DNA from: Chalara sp. BL73
Taxonomy: Eukaryota > Ascomycota > Leotiomycetes > Helotiales
Reading direction: 5' to 3'
Assembly: GCA_918026815.1 (NCBI GenBank)
Contig: CAKJVC010000017.1
Coordinates: forward strand, 248,001 to 312,000
DNA: 64,000 nt
The notes beneath the pieces are model-generated. The model saw only the letters and a list, made by a program, of their open reading frames with translations. It ran no database searches and was not told the DNA's origin. Shown here in pieces: positions 23,909 to 36,850 of this stretch. The translations under genes and the position numbers were made by a program. The number at the start of each line of letters is the position of its first letter. Positions within the stretch are counted from its first letter, which is position 1.

Positions 23909-25326
23909 TTAATCATCATCCGGATCCGGGTTGGTGGTTCGGAGGATTTTTCGAGAATAGTCGTGAGCATCATTGATGGTGTTCACGCTTTCTCTACTTT
24001 GGTTCGCGTATGCTGCGCCGAAGGGATCTAGTCGAGGATCCACAGGTTTCAGACCATGCGTGCTCAATCTAGAACTTGCAGTGCCAACCTCCTCGGGCTC
24101 GAAAGCACCGACAACCATCTTGCCATTGGAACCAAGGACAAACCTTGAGTTCTCACTCATGCTTCGTGTTATGCCAGTGGCCGTTCCCGATTTAAGGCCA
24201 GAACTGCTGCTTCGCTGGCTTTCCTCTGCCCTCCGCTCTTCTTCCAGTTTCTCGTTTTCCTCTTTCTCTTGTCGTCGTTTTCTCAGGCAGAACCAAACTA
24301 TCACTCCGATAATAGCTCCAACGATAGCAATCACAGCAATTGCAATCCCGGCTGCCGCACCCGAATTCAGCCCTCCTTTATTCTTGCTCGACTCTATTGT
24401 GGTCTGTGAATTTGCATTGGCTGGGGCGGTGGGGATGACAGTGACGGTTCTAACCTGGCCGGTAACCGTCTCGAGAGAGAGGAAGGTAGTCGGCGTCCAA
24501 GTTGAAGCCGAGGAATCATCATCGTCGGAGTTGGATGTTGGAGGAGGGGTCGTTGCTGATGTTGGTTTGGCCGAGGTCTGATGAGATTAGCACGGATCTT
24601 CCAAAGATCAAACGAATTAACACCAATTAAATGAGCCAAGGAAAGACCCTACAGAGGTAGAGAGCACCGAGGAATCGGCACTCGCAGAAGTTATTGGAGG
24701 AGGGGTAGTAATTGAGGGAGTGACAAAGACAGTCTCGGTCGGAGCAGGAAGAGGCTGCACCGTTACCGTTTCCTGTCATGGTAAGAAGTCAAAACAGCTC
24801 CTCCACATAGCGTGTATGGGCGGATTGGCAGGATAAGTCACTCGACATAGGGAACATGTGGCAGCGAAAGGGTTATGGGATGGTACTAACCGGAGAATTT
24901 GTGGAAGATGCAGAGTTGGCATCCTTGGTTCCAGAAGGATTGCCGATCTGATAATATGCATATAGACCATAGGAGGCGCACATATCTTCGTTATATCCAG
25001 GGCATGATGTGTAACAATCGCTCACGTCCGTCTTTACGCCAGGTATATAGTTTGTGCACCAGCACTCGTTGATTTGCACTACAGCGAAGGCGTAACCGCT
25101 GCAGGTTTGCGTACAGGCACCATAAGACTGCCAGATATCATATGCTATGAGATGTCAGTATGCTACGTGCCAACAACTTGGGAAGATACTTACTTCCATC
25201 TCCATCTCCGGTATTCAAGCTCGAGCAGTACTTGATGCTTTGAGCAGCGTTGGTGAGGTTAGCGAGAAGCCATGTCAAGGCGAAGATAGCCAGTCGATGG
25301 GACCACAATGGCTGAGAGGCATGCAT
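23909..25326 (-). CDS. WSC-domain cell-wall stress sensor
   Basis: Four exons, 25326..25194, 25144..24891, 24772..24653 and 24577..23909, total 391 residues. Order: signal peptide (HRLAIFALTWLLANLTNA), WSC domain with its Cys pattern (YGACTQTCSGYAFAVVQ, NECWCTNYIPG, CYTSCPGYNEDMC), and a Ser/Thr/Pro-rich, probably O-mannosylated stalk. A single transmembrane helix follows (GIAIAVIAIVGAIIGVIVWF) with a stop-transfer RKRRQEKEENEK, then a cytoplasmic tail of about 130 residues ending NPDPDDD. This is the architecture of Wsc1-3/Slg1, plasma-membrane mechanosensors that signal cell-wall stress through Rho1 and the cell-integrity MAP kinase pathway. The acidic C-terminal end fits the Rom2-interaction region of yeast sensors, by analogy only. 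Confidence 0.92.
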
Positions 25327-25935
25327 GTTGTAATTGTCCTTGGATGGGCGATCTTGTCCGTCCGTTGCCTTGTCTTGACTTGACTTTGCTTTTTGTATTT
25401 TAGAAAAAGCCTCGCCCTTGGTGGTGAGGTAATGCGATGGTGGTGGTGGGAGTGGTGGATAGGGACGAGATGGGATGGGATGGGTAATTGTGGACCGGAA
25501 TGGAATGCAAACAGCAGGAGGCAGGTCAATGGAGATATCCCATTTGAATCAGGCGAGAGTGAATGGGTGAAGGACAATCACGGCCATTACTCTGTCGTTG
25601 GGGGGGGGAGGGGGATGAGTGGCGACGGGTTTTGAACCTGTGGTGTACCACTGGAGATATATTCGTATTGACTGCTTGCGGTAGATGGGCTGACGGGTTG
25701 GGAGGAGGAACTGGGTTGGGTTTTTGTTGGCTCCGCTCCGGACAGTGTTTCTTGGAATTAAGTTTTTCGGGATCGACAAGAAGAGCGGAGCAGCACAGCA
25801 GAAAATACACGAGTTTAGTGGCCGGATGGTGGTTTTAGTTAGTGTTTATGCGGGTAACGAGTGTTTTGGCGTAGGTTTCGAAACGAATGGAGATCTTTGT
25901 CTCTCTCTCTGTGTCTCTCGATTACGATACGAACG

Positions 25936-26080
25936 AGCGTGGTGGTGGTGGTGGTGAAGAAGAAGACGACGACGACGACGCTGACAATGATGAAAAAATG
26001 ATGATGATGACGATGATGATGAAGAGAAGAGGGAAGAGGAAGAAGAAGAAGAGGTGGTGGTGGTGGTGGTGATGGTAGTA
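25936..26080. repeat. Compound trinucleotide microsatellite tract
   Basis: Successive runs of GGT, GAA/GAC, GATGAT, GAAGAA and again GGT repeats, strongly strand-biased for purines plus GT. It lies 600-750 bp upstream of the WSC sensor start codon. Confidence 0.85.
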
Positions 26081-29000
26081 GAGGATGGGATGGGATGGGG
26101 GGAGAAAAGAAATGTTTGTGCCCTTTGCCTCACCCTCACATGAAATCCGGTAATAGAGGAGGAGGAGTACTTTGGGCCGGTGGTAAGGGCAGCGACTTCA
26201 ACGCGTTTATGGGAGTGAGATGGGATTGGTGGTATCACCCTTGCATAAATAAGCCTGAAGAACAGTGGTGATGGCAGGGAAAAATAATAATGTAGATTAT
26301 GCAATTATACGCTGCGCCGGTTTAACACGATGCATGTCCATCCCAATTTAGGCCTGACTGACTGACTGACTATCCTTACTGTTGTTGCTGTTGCTGTTAT
26401 ACAAATAGCGCCCTGACTACCAGAATTACAGGCCTGTTGACAAGCTACAGTACAGGCTACTACCAGGCACAGGCTTGATTACAGGGGCTTATCCCTAACA
26501 CAAACCCTGAGGAGAGAGAAATCTAACGACTTCGTATACCTAGATATTTGCTTCAATTCATCGAACCCCTCTTTCCCTCTTCCCCTCTTCCCCCTCCCCT
26601 CAAAACAATTCTTACCGTACATACATGATTTATCATATGTAACCCATCATGACTTTTTTACTCCACACAATCTCCAAAAACAATTCTTTTTGCTTTTCTT
26701 TTTCCGGCTTTTCGTCATCGCCTGAACACCCCATCTTTAGCGTCAGCCCTTCCTCAAAAGCTTGTTTAGCCTTCCTCCCCCTATCACCATTCGTTTCTCT
26801 TCCGCCCTCAGTGCCTCTTCCCCTCCAACCATTCGTATCCAACCCCCCTCCAGCGAATGCAAACAATGCTCGGCGCTTTCTCGTACACTACGCCTCCCCC
26901 CTCCCCCCTCCCCCCCGTAATCCACCCTCTTCTACATCCGACAACTACAGTACAGAACACTACCCATCGTGGGATATTTTCCCCCGCAGATACGAATCAT
27001 GTTGCCGTGCTAACGAGAAAACGGAAATCCATCAAAGACAAAAAGACAAAGAAGCTTCCCAGCTGATCTTCACTAGCCAGAAACACCGGTTCAGCAGATC
27101 CATCGTCATGGCGGTCATGGCTCGAGACCATTCCGAAATTACGAGGATCTGTGTCTCGTCCCATTCCAGCATAGGGTGGACCATGGCAAAACCAACGGCG
27201 CGGTTGGCAGCTTTTGGCTGAGCCACCAACGAACCAGTGACAAGCAGCCGCATCTGCTCCCTGGAGGTTGGCGTGGCGATAAAAGAGGGTGACCATCCCA
27301 TCGGGCAACACAGGAATTATTCGCGGAAACTCGAGAGCATACCAAGGATACAGGCAGATGATGTTGGGCTCAATTGGGGGTTTTTGAGGGTAATATATTT
27401 TACGTTGGCAATGTGCGCGGCGATTGAGACTTGGTAGCCACTGACACCACTTCCGATGCTTTGGTCCAACACCCACCATATTCTATCACGTCTCCTTATC
27501 TCTCTGCCTTGTTCTGCAGGCTTGGGGTTCCGTGGTCTTGGTCTTGGTCTCGGGGCGAACGGACGGATAAGCAGGTGTGGTGATTCTTGCAAGATCAGGA
27601 AAACTTGAATCTATCCCCGAGACTGCATGTGCTACTGCAGACACAATGTTGAGGCGGCGAGGACAGCCGATTTCAAGCACCTTGCATAGATGTCGCCACT
27701 TCCATCATATATTTGCAGCGACGACGAGTGTTGATCGACTCTACACGCCCACGATCATCATCATCATCAATTATTCTGCGACGCACGTGTTTCAATCTCT
27801 GCGCATTATATAATTCTTTCACCGTCGCAAAGCAGCGTCGAAGTTATCGCAATGTGGCTTATATCAGATTTGCCTGTCTATAATACCCCGGGGTGGCCCT
27901 GTTCTTTGGCCTCAACTTGACCTGTCTTCAGTACCGTACCCACTCTGAAATATCGATTTCTTGTCCGAAGATCCCGGAAATTAGAATTCCCATATCGAAT
28001 TGACATCGCTCAGTTCTCAATATCTTAGCCACGATGGCTCTTCTCAAGGTTTGAGGCGTAAACAAAGGTGCGTGTTTGCCGCCGTGTTTCTGTTCAAAGC
28101 TCAGGCCTTCGGATCTGTTGAGAATTGTTCATCCACAACTGTGTGTGTACCTGCATTAGGCATCATGTGATGCTGACACCTCGTCTATTTATGAGTGGGA
28201 GCGATTGTCCAATCGAAGGAGTATTGGATCGTGAGGTTCCGCAGTCGCGATTTTCGCTACACGTGGGAGGTGGCTATGTTGCTGACACCGACTAGCATCC
28301 CACGCGTTCGAAATTGTGATGTGAAATAAATTCAACACATGATGTGTTCGATGAAAATTTTTAGGGAACGAACGTTGATCTACTGTATCAAATTTCTCCC
28401 TTCGTGGTCCAGATGCTTCATGAAAATTGGCCGGGCCGTCTATCACATACATGACATCACGTTTTGGTACCTAATCTCAATATATGCAATAGGTTGTAGA
28501 TCCTCGATCCTTCTTGACTCGGACCACCTCCAACTCTCAGCCGCGGCACAATCCCAATATCTCATCCAAATCCAATTTTTCAATTGCAACATTGCGCGAT
28601 TGCACATCCATCCTGGTGGAGTTATGGTTCTACCTAGCCAAAAGCGTCCCTCCCTCACCCGAAGACACTGAGAAGACAGATGGCTGCTATGTGGATCAAT
28701 ATGTTGCAGCACAAGCTCAAGTAAAATTCAGTCATCGATACTCATACTTGGCATCGCCTAAGCGTTGACTTGAGACGTAGATGACCTAAATCCTCCAACA
28801 CGTCCAGGCACGTCATCAAACGACATAGAATACTGAAAATAAATTCCTTGATTGGATGCATCGTTGTCATGAATCTTTGTGCTGCTCTCTGATATACCGT
28901 CGTTGATTTGGGCAGAAGTGCACATGGCGTTTTGAACTCTGAAAAGTTTATTTGAAAGTGACAACTTTGCTTGTATCAAAGGAGCAACACCACTCTTTTC

Positions 29001-29132
29001 CCCTGAAACAACCCAAGATCTTTGCACCACAAAACAAACTGCCCCTAGAAATGGCAGGGATCCCAAGACCGACAGAAATGCTGCCTGGCAATAAAGATCT
29101 CTCCAGAGAGCAGGGTATTATGGAGAATTGAA

Positions 29133-29728
29133 AGGGTATAACTGTTGTTGTATTGCATGAAAGGATGCCTCAAGAGCAAGAGCTAGGTACAAGCAGCCTT
29201 AAGAACCAGAATTTACTTCGCAAACATGCATAGAGGCCTGTTTATATAGCCTGCCAATGCGTAATCCGACCTCGTTCACTCTCACACCACACTCTAAGCA
29301 TCGTTCGCTCAGAGCTCTCTTCTACTTCTCGGTCTCACGCTAGAAATTATACATATATACAACAGGCTTTCGATTTCTACAAATCTTTCTGCACATGAGG
29401 CGGTGATCTGCAACATAGATTTTGGTGAAGCGTTCCGTCCAAACGGGGTTCAACCTAAGATGAAGCGGAAGGATAATGTGTATAATAACTGCCCAGCCTC
29501 AACATCATTCGCAGCCAATATAGCCATACTGCTCATGGGGGTTAGGATGCTGTTTCCAAGCCTGTTGTCGCTATAGCCATTGCCGTCGCTAATGGGCATC
29601 CATGAATCACGCGCTCAAGAAATGAAATACCAGGACCTACGACAACGGCAAATGGTATAATGGTGGTTGTGTTGCATGGATGGCCCCCCAGGGCAAGAGC
29701 CAAACACAGGTAAGCCTTGAAGGCGTAG
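29133..29728 (+). repeat. Diverged direct repeat pair of about 75 bp
   Basis: Segments 29133-29208 and 29651-29728 share an ordered set of matches (GGTATAA, GTTGTGTTGCATG-like, GGGCAAGAGC-like, AAGCCTT) with substitutions. About 440 bp lie between them. Origin unknown. Confidence 0.45.
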
Positions 29729-30029
29729 TTTTGCCCCCATAAACTCCGAAAGCTAAAAAATATATATATATTAAAAAAATAACCCAGCTTATATTCCTCC
29801 CCTCTCCTCCCTCTCCTCCCTCTCCCTGAAGGAAATATCCTTCAAAGAAAAAAAATCCCATCCCGCAGCTCAGGTATAAAATACTTCACTCAAACTCCTC
29901 CATCACCCCCTTCATGGGAAGAGAAAACTATCACATGGTGCGCCATGGGGGGAGGTGCTGACTTGCTTGAGTTTGAGATGGGTCGTAGGTGAGGAGGGAA
30001 TTGGTGTGGTGAGCAGGGTGAGAGTTCTA

Positions 30030-30052
30030 GGATGGATGGATGGATGGATGAA
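30030..30052 (+). repeat. GGAT tetranucleotide microsatellite
   Basis: Five consecutive GGAT-type units, followed closely by a poly-G run and TTG repeats. Confidence 0.8.
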
Positions 30053-30715
30053 TCTTGCTTTGGGGGGGGGGGGGTTATTGTTGTTGTTGACGAGGCTACC
30101 GATGTTGCTATTGTTGCTTTTGCTGCTGCCAATTTATGGTGGGTATCGTTATGTAAACACTTAAGCTGAGAGGATGAGAATCGGCTGGTTTGGGTGGTAA
30201 TTTTGGTGTGAGTAGATGCTGTTTATGGCTTGCGGCCGTGTGTGGGAAGTTGGATATGGTATACGGATGGCGGCTTGTTTGGCTTGGGGGTTATACAAGT
30301 TCGCTGAAGGTGAGGGTTAGAATCTGGGTTAATTTTCAAGCGTCGCGCTTAATTTGGCTGCGAGGCCCGTCTGCGGTGTTGCGGCACAACGTTTCTGAGC
30401 TTTGTAAGACGTCTATTGTGGTCTGTCGTATTGGAGGACAAAGGTCTGGACGAGATATATCTATTTAACTAGAGAGCAAGAACACTACCTAACTACGAGA
30501 GACTTAAGGAAGCAAAAGGTCGAGAATCCTGGGCCAAGATACAGACAAACTTTGATATATCGGAGGCCTGGATTCCGCGTCAGGATTCCACCATGGAGAT
30601 ATTTCTGATATAGCAAGGTCTGATATGCCGAAGGTTGCCTGTCAATAGCCACGCTTGGCGGTCCCCGGAGCCTGTGAACAACAAACACGATTTCATATAC
30701 AGCGCACAAGCAGAA

Positions 30716-33700
30716 CTATCTCCTGATCTTAGCTTCAAAATCTCTCAGAGCCCTGTGCCTATTCATCTGAGCCTCTTCCAAGGCATCAAACATCATCCCT
30801 ATCATATTGTTCTCGTCAGAGACCGGAACGCTCTCCCCTCTCACAAGCTCTAGATCGTCGCCAATATCCGTAGAACACTTGTCTACCGCCTCCTGGAGCT
30901 TTGCTCTAGTATTTACCAACAATGCTGAAAGCGCCGTGAGGAATAACCCCCTGATAACCTTGAATAGCGGAGCGTGGCTGGCGCTGTCGCCTGAGATTTG
31001 CAGTTTCAAGCGACGGACGCGCCGCCTTGTCACTCCGCTTCCGCCGTCAATCTCATTGTACATGGGAAGCATATGACGCATCACGTAAGATGTTCCGTGC
31101 GTCCTAAGTAGGTTATGGAAGATAGTCCTGGTACGTGCTTAGCTCGTCGTTTATCTATGAGGTGGTCCAACTCACTGAAGCTCATCAAAGAACCAAGTGG
31201 CAATGTTTTCAATCTCGTAGTCGAGATGGCGGCAGCGGCGGGGAATTGACGCTATAAAGCTTTCCGCTTGGTGAAGGTCTGGCTGTGATTAATCATAGCA
31301 ATTTCAATACACAGGTGTTCGTGTAACTGACGCACCACTCAGTCTTGCCGGTAACGCTGACAGCCCCTGGTTGGTTGACTCGTTCAAAGTTTCGAAAATT
31401 CTCTTGCTTTCCAGACGGAACAGCCCTTCAAGTGGTTGGGTATCATCCACCATGGCCTTTATGATCTCCTCATTCCAGTCCATCCATGTTTGGGCAGCCG
31501 TGGCATGGGCGCCGTCATGACTCCAGAAAGCCCGAAAAGTTGCTACCCTTCTGTTAGCACATGCTCTCACCAGTATTGCTATGTCTGGAATACCGTGAGA
31601 CCACTGTGACTGTCAGTGATGTTTCCAAAGATGAACTTCTCAAATGCTTACTTTATTTTCCCATATCGAAACGTTGGCAAGTGCCGCATCTTCCCAGCTC
31701 CTCATGCCTTGTGCTGTACGAAGATCAGCTTTCTCCCTTTGTAATTAGTGGGCAAGGAGCCAGACTAAAGGGCCTGTGCAAAATTTCCATTTTGGCATTG
31801 GCCAGATCTCCATGGCTGGTCTCGACGGATGTGTCAAACTTCTGCATACAATATCAATTCATGTTTGCTCCCAAATCTACCATCAGCCTTACTGCTTTGA
31901 GTTCTGTTTGTATTTCTTGCACTAATTCTGGTGATGCTGCTTGGTTCGCAGCAATCTCTGAAGCACTCGCAGTGAGCCACATCTGGGTCTTTTCCAACAA
32001 GCTCAACAGCCGTGTGTTGAGAAAATGTCTCGTTTCGGCAATCTGAGACTTGACGGGAATCCCTTGGATGAAATCTCGCAACTCAGGAATACCCGAACTG
32101 CGAAGCATTTGATCTGCAGCCGAAATCCTATCGCCGAGATTTGATGAGCGTCGACGATTGCTGATACTTTTCTGAACAGCATCTTGCAGATCAGCAGCGT
32201 CGCGGTAAAGCTTATTAGATACGCAATATACGTCGATCGTTCGAGCCTGTCTCTGAGATGCGTAATGTCTCACGAGATGCCGTTTCACGTGTTCGTTGCG
32301 AGCTGATACGAAGAGGTGGGCTCGTCTGACTCCGGTAAGCTCAAATTACAAAATAAGAATCCGTATATAGTACCTCGCTCTAAGTTCCTTTTCTGGCTCG
32401 CCATTATCCACGGCTTCTTCTATCTGGCGTTGAAGAGCACCTATAATTTGGGCATTGAACTCATTTGTGACCGGCACATCTCTCAGAATGTCAGATTCTT
32501 CACCTAGATCCTAGATTGGATTTGTCAGTCATCTCCTCAGCTGTAGGGGATGTGTTGACTAAAACCTCTGACTTGGTACAAATGATTGCAACTCCTTGTG
32601 ATCTTTTGAGACTATTGAAGTTTTTTCCTAGCTGTCGAACCACCAAATCTTCTACGCCTTTATTTGTCACTACGCGATTAATCTCGGCGACCACAAATAT
32701 TTCATCGCACTGGTACAACCTAGTCTCGGTGACTTTAACTCTCGCAGAGTTCACGTCACGAAATCCTTGTAGGATTAGTTCTTCTATTTAAAGCAATCCT
32801 AAGGTCATAGACATAGATGACTTACCAGGGAGGTCGACCAAAATGATTCCATTCTGCAACACCACAGCATCAAGGTATATACTGCACAATCAAGTCAAAA
32901 CTTGTTAGTGGGGATGGCGAATGACCCACCGAACTACTTTAATGAATGGCCACATCCACTTCTCCAATAACTTCTCAATCTGGTCAGCACAATCTGGCGC
33001 ACTATCAGCTGTAAGGATAGCGGTATCGGAATCGAGTCCTGCAGGCCCAATTATTTGATTCTTCCATCCAAGTACCATCTGTGTTATCTCATCAGTCGAG
33101 ATACCCGCATTCTGGAAGAGCACTTCTGTGCATCCATCATGATCCACGAACGCAGCGATGAGTGTGTTCCATGCTAGTTCCGCTTTCACCCGAAGTTGTT
33201 CTATTTCGGTTTTGTCAGGTCCTTCAGGATCATCACGGTCTAGAAGGTGGTATCGCCTATAGTCTAGAACGCTTTGTTGCAATAAGTCCTCCATCTCCGG
33301 GTTTCCTATCCGTTCGATCTCGACCGTATAGGCAGCATTATCGCTCTCTCGCTTTTTCCGATATTCGGTGACTATTGTCGTGCAAGCGCTTCCAGTCCCA
33401 GCCTATCTACATGAGATTATTTCGAGCAAAAGCAGTAGAAGATTGACTTGCCGTTTTTGCAAGATTTTTGACGTCAAGCAAAGAGTTAATTAGACTGCTT
33501 TTACCTACAAATCGTTAGCCGCGGAGCTTCTATAGGAAAGTCGCGCGTACCAACACCAGAATCGCCCACCAGTCCTATGGAGAATTCAACCGGGGACTGG
33601 TAGTTGCGCAATTCCCCAGCTAGTGACAACACTTGAAAAAGATTCGATTCCTCATTATCTGCCAAGGAAGATCTCTTCAAGTTATCCGCCAACAAACCAC

Positions 33701-34070
33701 TGATATTCTTGCCCTCATTAATAGCATTTCTAATATGTTGATCATTGTTCTCATTCTGAGTCAAAGACACACCAGGGGCGGTTCTGACTGCCAAAGGCGT
33801 CTGAAGCAGGTCCGATGGGCCGGTAGCTTCGGCGTGACGTGTCATAACTAGACTTATCAATGTCGGCACGATTTTCCGATATACTGTATCAAATATCAGA
33901 TTGCAAGCGTGAAGAGAGTAGTTCGCAAGAGAGAAAAAGGTGCGAATGAATCCGCAAAAGTCGGCTATCGAAGGCACCATGCGATCACAATCCTTGCACG
34001 CTAAATGTTGGTTTTTGACAAACCCAAACATCTTCAGCGATTTAGGGGTGGCATTGACAAGGATTGACAT
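30716..34070 (-). CDS. Large dynamin-type GTPase, SLIP-GC-like (DUF7605-type), multi-exon
   Basis: A long minus-strand gene with at least eight short introns. The start at 34070 opens an N-terminal part without known motif. G1 is LVGDSGVG/KSSL, split by an intron (33550..33506). G3 is ILVDLPG, followed by an intron and then FRDVNSARVKVTE. G4-like is ICTKSE. The rest is helical (HYASQRQARTIDVYCVSNKL, then RRVATFRAFWSHDGAH and WMDWNEEII, ending near SYVMRHMLPMYNE). The latter blocks match what I know of the fungal nuclear GTPase SLIP-GC-like family. Exons I can place: 34070..33551, 33505..33452, 33402..32930, 32881..32826, 32765..32566, 32510..32374, 32325..31881, and from 31841 leftward; the last exons (31841-30716) are uncertain. 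One intron (33451..33403) has a GC donor. Such GTPases often neighbour HET genes; function in fungi is not established. Confidence 0.75.
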
Positions 34071-36850
34071 CCTATGGCCACTAGAGTGGTAACTCTGCTC
34101 CGCTTCCGCCAGTCATTTTGTAATGCAATCCGCATCACACCATAGAGCGTGCATTACATGAGAATAGGCGCATTAGCGCCGAAGCTTCATGGGGCTTCTC
34201 CTTGCTACCAAATGGCCGGATTTGAAGCTTAATTTGTTTCATTTATGTCTTGGGCTCATTATACTCCAATTGTGGAAGAAGTGCTTTTGGCCTATCGTTT
34301 TTTACTGCTCTAGGTTGACTTTGTCTTTCTTGCCAAGATTCTGGATCACTTTAACCACCTGTGAAGTTATAGATTCTTTCTAGGCAGATTTTTCCTGCTC
34401 ATTTTATATTATATAAATATGTCCCATGGATTAGAGGGCAAACCGACCTTGAGGAGTTGTGTGCGCTGAATGCATAGTCTAACTTGGGAGTACTACTTAT
34501 TATACCTGAATGCTTCCACATCAACCTGGGGCCTCCATCTAATCTAATACAACCATTAACATCCTAAACACCTATTATGGAGAGAATAAAATTTGAAACC
34601 GTTTAAATTGAATACAATCTTGTCTGCAGTTCTGATCCAGAAACCAGAGGCTACTCAATGGTTCATGTCACGGTTGTGATCATGTAGCCTCAATGTCGCA
34701 CCCTTTACTTAGATGCTCATTGGCTCGATTACTAGCTTGGCATGGTATGTCATGCGATCCTCGTACCTTTATAGGGATGCTACAACATCAGCCACGCCGT
34801 TCCTTTTAAGTTTAGTATTCTTGTAGTAGAACCACCTTACTGGCCGCCCTCACAGGCCAAAAGATTTGGCTTCGTGACAGTCAACCATTTTACGCTTTTA
34901 TGTAGTAGGCTAGTTTGAAGAAGTCGTTTTTCCCTCAAACGAAGTAACCGCATTACCTTTTTAGACATATATGCCCCATAATGTATTATAGTTGGAGGCT
35001 AAAAGACCATGAGACATTCTTCCTGCTAGGATTTTACATTATGAATATTTGAACATCATTTATGTATGTGCAATCAGATGGATTATTTCTTTGCTATTTA
35101 AAAAACACTGCAACGGAGAAGGAAGCACGATTCGGATAGCATCGTACACCGGGGGTCTCTCGGTGGTCATACGAGAGTTCGTGATGCTTGTAAAAATCTT
35201 GGAGTAAGCTGCACGGCGAGGTTAATATCCCACCAAATTCCGAAATCTAACTGATTTGCCTTTTTAGAGATTTCGAAAGCTTAAGACACCAAGGCTCTTT
35301 TCCGACAGGTCGTTGTCCTAGACCTATATCGGATCCTGCCACGACTGCGATCACTGCATGGAGAGACTTGGGAGACTGCTTGAAGACCAGCTCTTATTGC
35401 TCAACTGCACGAGGCGGTCAACGGCGAGTCTGTTAAAGACATATCAGGGTTAACAAAGAGCAGCTTGAAGGTTAGCAAAGATAGAGCACAAGCTCTACAC
35501 ATCCTATTTACTAAACTCGAAGGTATGTTGGAACTCCACACGGAGACAGTCGAAACACACGAGGTGGTTGGAGAGATCGCCAAACAGGCCCATGAATCCC
35601 CCACCGGTTACTCTCAGCGCAGTTCTTCAGAGCTCGATGCTAGAACCAACCTTGAAGCAGTATCTGTCAGAAACAATTGGGAAGCTGGGCGGCTATTACT
35701 CTGCTCCCTTCTAGCTTTCTTGTGCTGCGAGGGATAGGATGTGCTGCGTGTTTCAGAACGTTTAGGTAGAGCCTTTCCAGATCCAGATGCCCACCTCACT
35801 CCAAGAATCACCCTGGAAGGCTCGCGTTGAGATACAGCTCCTCTTCTTTTATTAGCTTCACCCACGCTATCAGCGACTGAGATTCATTTGCTCTAGTAAG
35901 AGTGCTTGCTACCTGTGTAATCTCTTCTTTTTCCTCCACGGCGGCTTCCACGTGCCTCAAACACATGGCAGGCTCCACGACAAGGAATCATACTAGACTG
36001 GCTAGACGTTCCGATAAAGCGTCACGGGGAGCTTAGCCGCATTTCAGCCCGGTTGAAAGCAACCCTAGACAACAAGGTCCAAAGGGCTTCGAAATCAAAG
36101 AAGAAGCAATATCACTTTCCAAATGAGAGTGTCATGCTACCACTTGCGCATTGGTCTTCATCGTCCCTTCCTAAGAACCTGTCAACCCAGGCTTTGACAT
36201 CTACAGTTCAGCCGCGACACCATCTTATCAAAGATGGGGGGGGGGGTTGTCTAAGTCGCTTGCTGTGCACTCAAATGCCTTCAACTCCACTAAAAACGCT
36301 CTCAGAGCCACCTCACACTGGCAATAGCGATACAGAGACGAGGTGAGCATTAGGAGAGGCCCACTCACTGAAAATACCACTGGTCATATATTAACTCCAA
36401 ACGACGTATCTCTGATCACGATTAGATATAAGGAGCTCCCCTACAGCCAATTGATCACATTAACAACGCCATCGCTACATTTACAGCTTGATAAGCTACT
36501 TCTACCCTTAGAATTTCTCCAGGTGTTTTCAGGTCATTTGTTAATCGCTAGGTAGAGGCCGCGATTGTGTCGTGCAAGGGGTATCGTGCTGATGATATTG
36601 AAGATATTCACAGGACTACTGAACTCTGAGTAAGTTGCTCGTAGAACTCAAATTAGCTTACACTTTAGTTGCAAACTGCTCGAAAGGGAATCGTTTGCAT
36701 CTCATTTGTGTCTCCATCCAGCCTGTCTCCCCTTTGTCATCATTCCAGCTACTTCATCTTCTTTCCTTCGGGATAAGGAAGAGACCAAGGTCTATGTTCA
36801 TCCTACCGTCTACTTCACTTGTAGCCCCAGAAATCTTCCATCTCTCTTCG
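34071..36850. other. AT-rich spacer with broken coding-like stretches on the plus strand
   Basis: 34071-35100 is AT-rich and empty. Between 35465 and 36346 the plus strand has stretches that read like exons (VSKDRAQALHILFTKLEGML and RISARLKATLDNKVQRASK) but stops and frame changes separate them. They may be remnants of a STAND-type or other accessory gene; I could not identify a family. Confidence 0.35.

Larger units (their letters stand above)
25327..30715. other. 5.4-kb region with no supported gene; repeats and low complexity
   Basis: The first 1.2 kb is probably promoter and leader of the WSC gene. The remainder holds microsatellites, poly-G and poly-C runs (25600-25612, 26907-26918, 30061-30074), and scattered open frames that overlap on both strands (for example 26649-27221 and 26997-27479). 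None has a domain or a coherent exon chain I can defend. A long non-coding transcript or short orphan genes cannot be excluded. Confidence 0.4.

Noticed and set aside
25610..25660. tRNA-like T-arm on the minus strand (reverse of GACGGGTTTTGAACCTG)
   Set aside because: No acceptor stem, D-arm or anticodon arm can be folded around it.
25887..26072. Frame encoding Gly, Asp, Met, Lys and Trp runs
   Set aside because: It is a direct translation of triplet microsatellites upstream of the WSC gene, not a protein gene.
26649..27221. 190-codon plus-strand frame
   Set aside because: Ser/Pro-rich chance frame with equally good frames on the opposite strand; no motif found.
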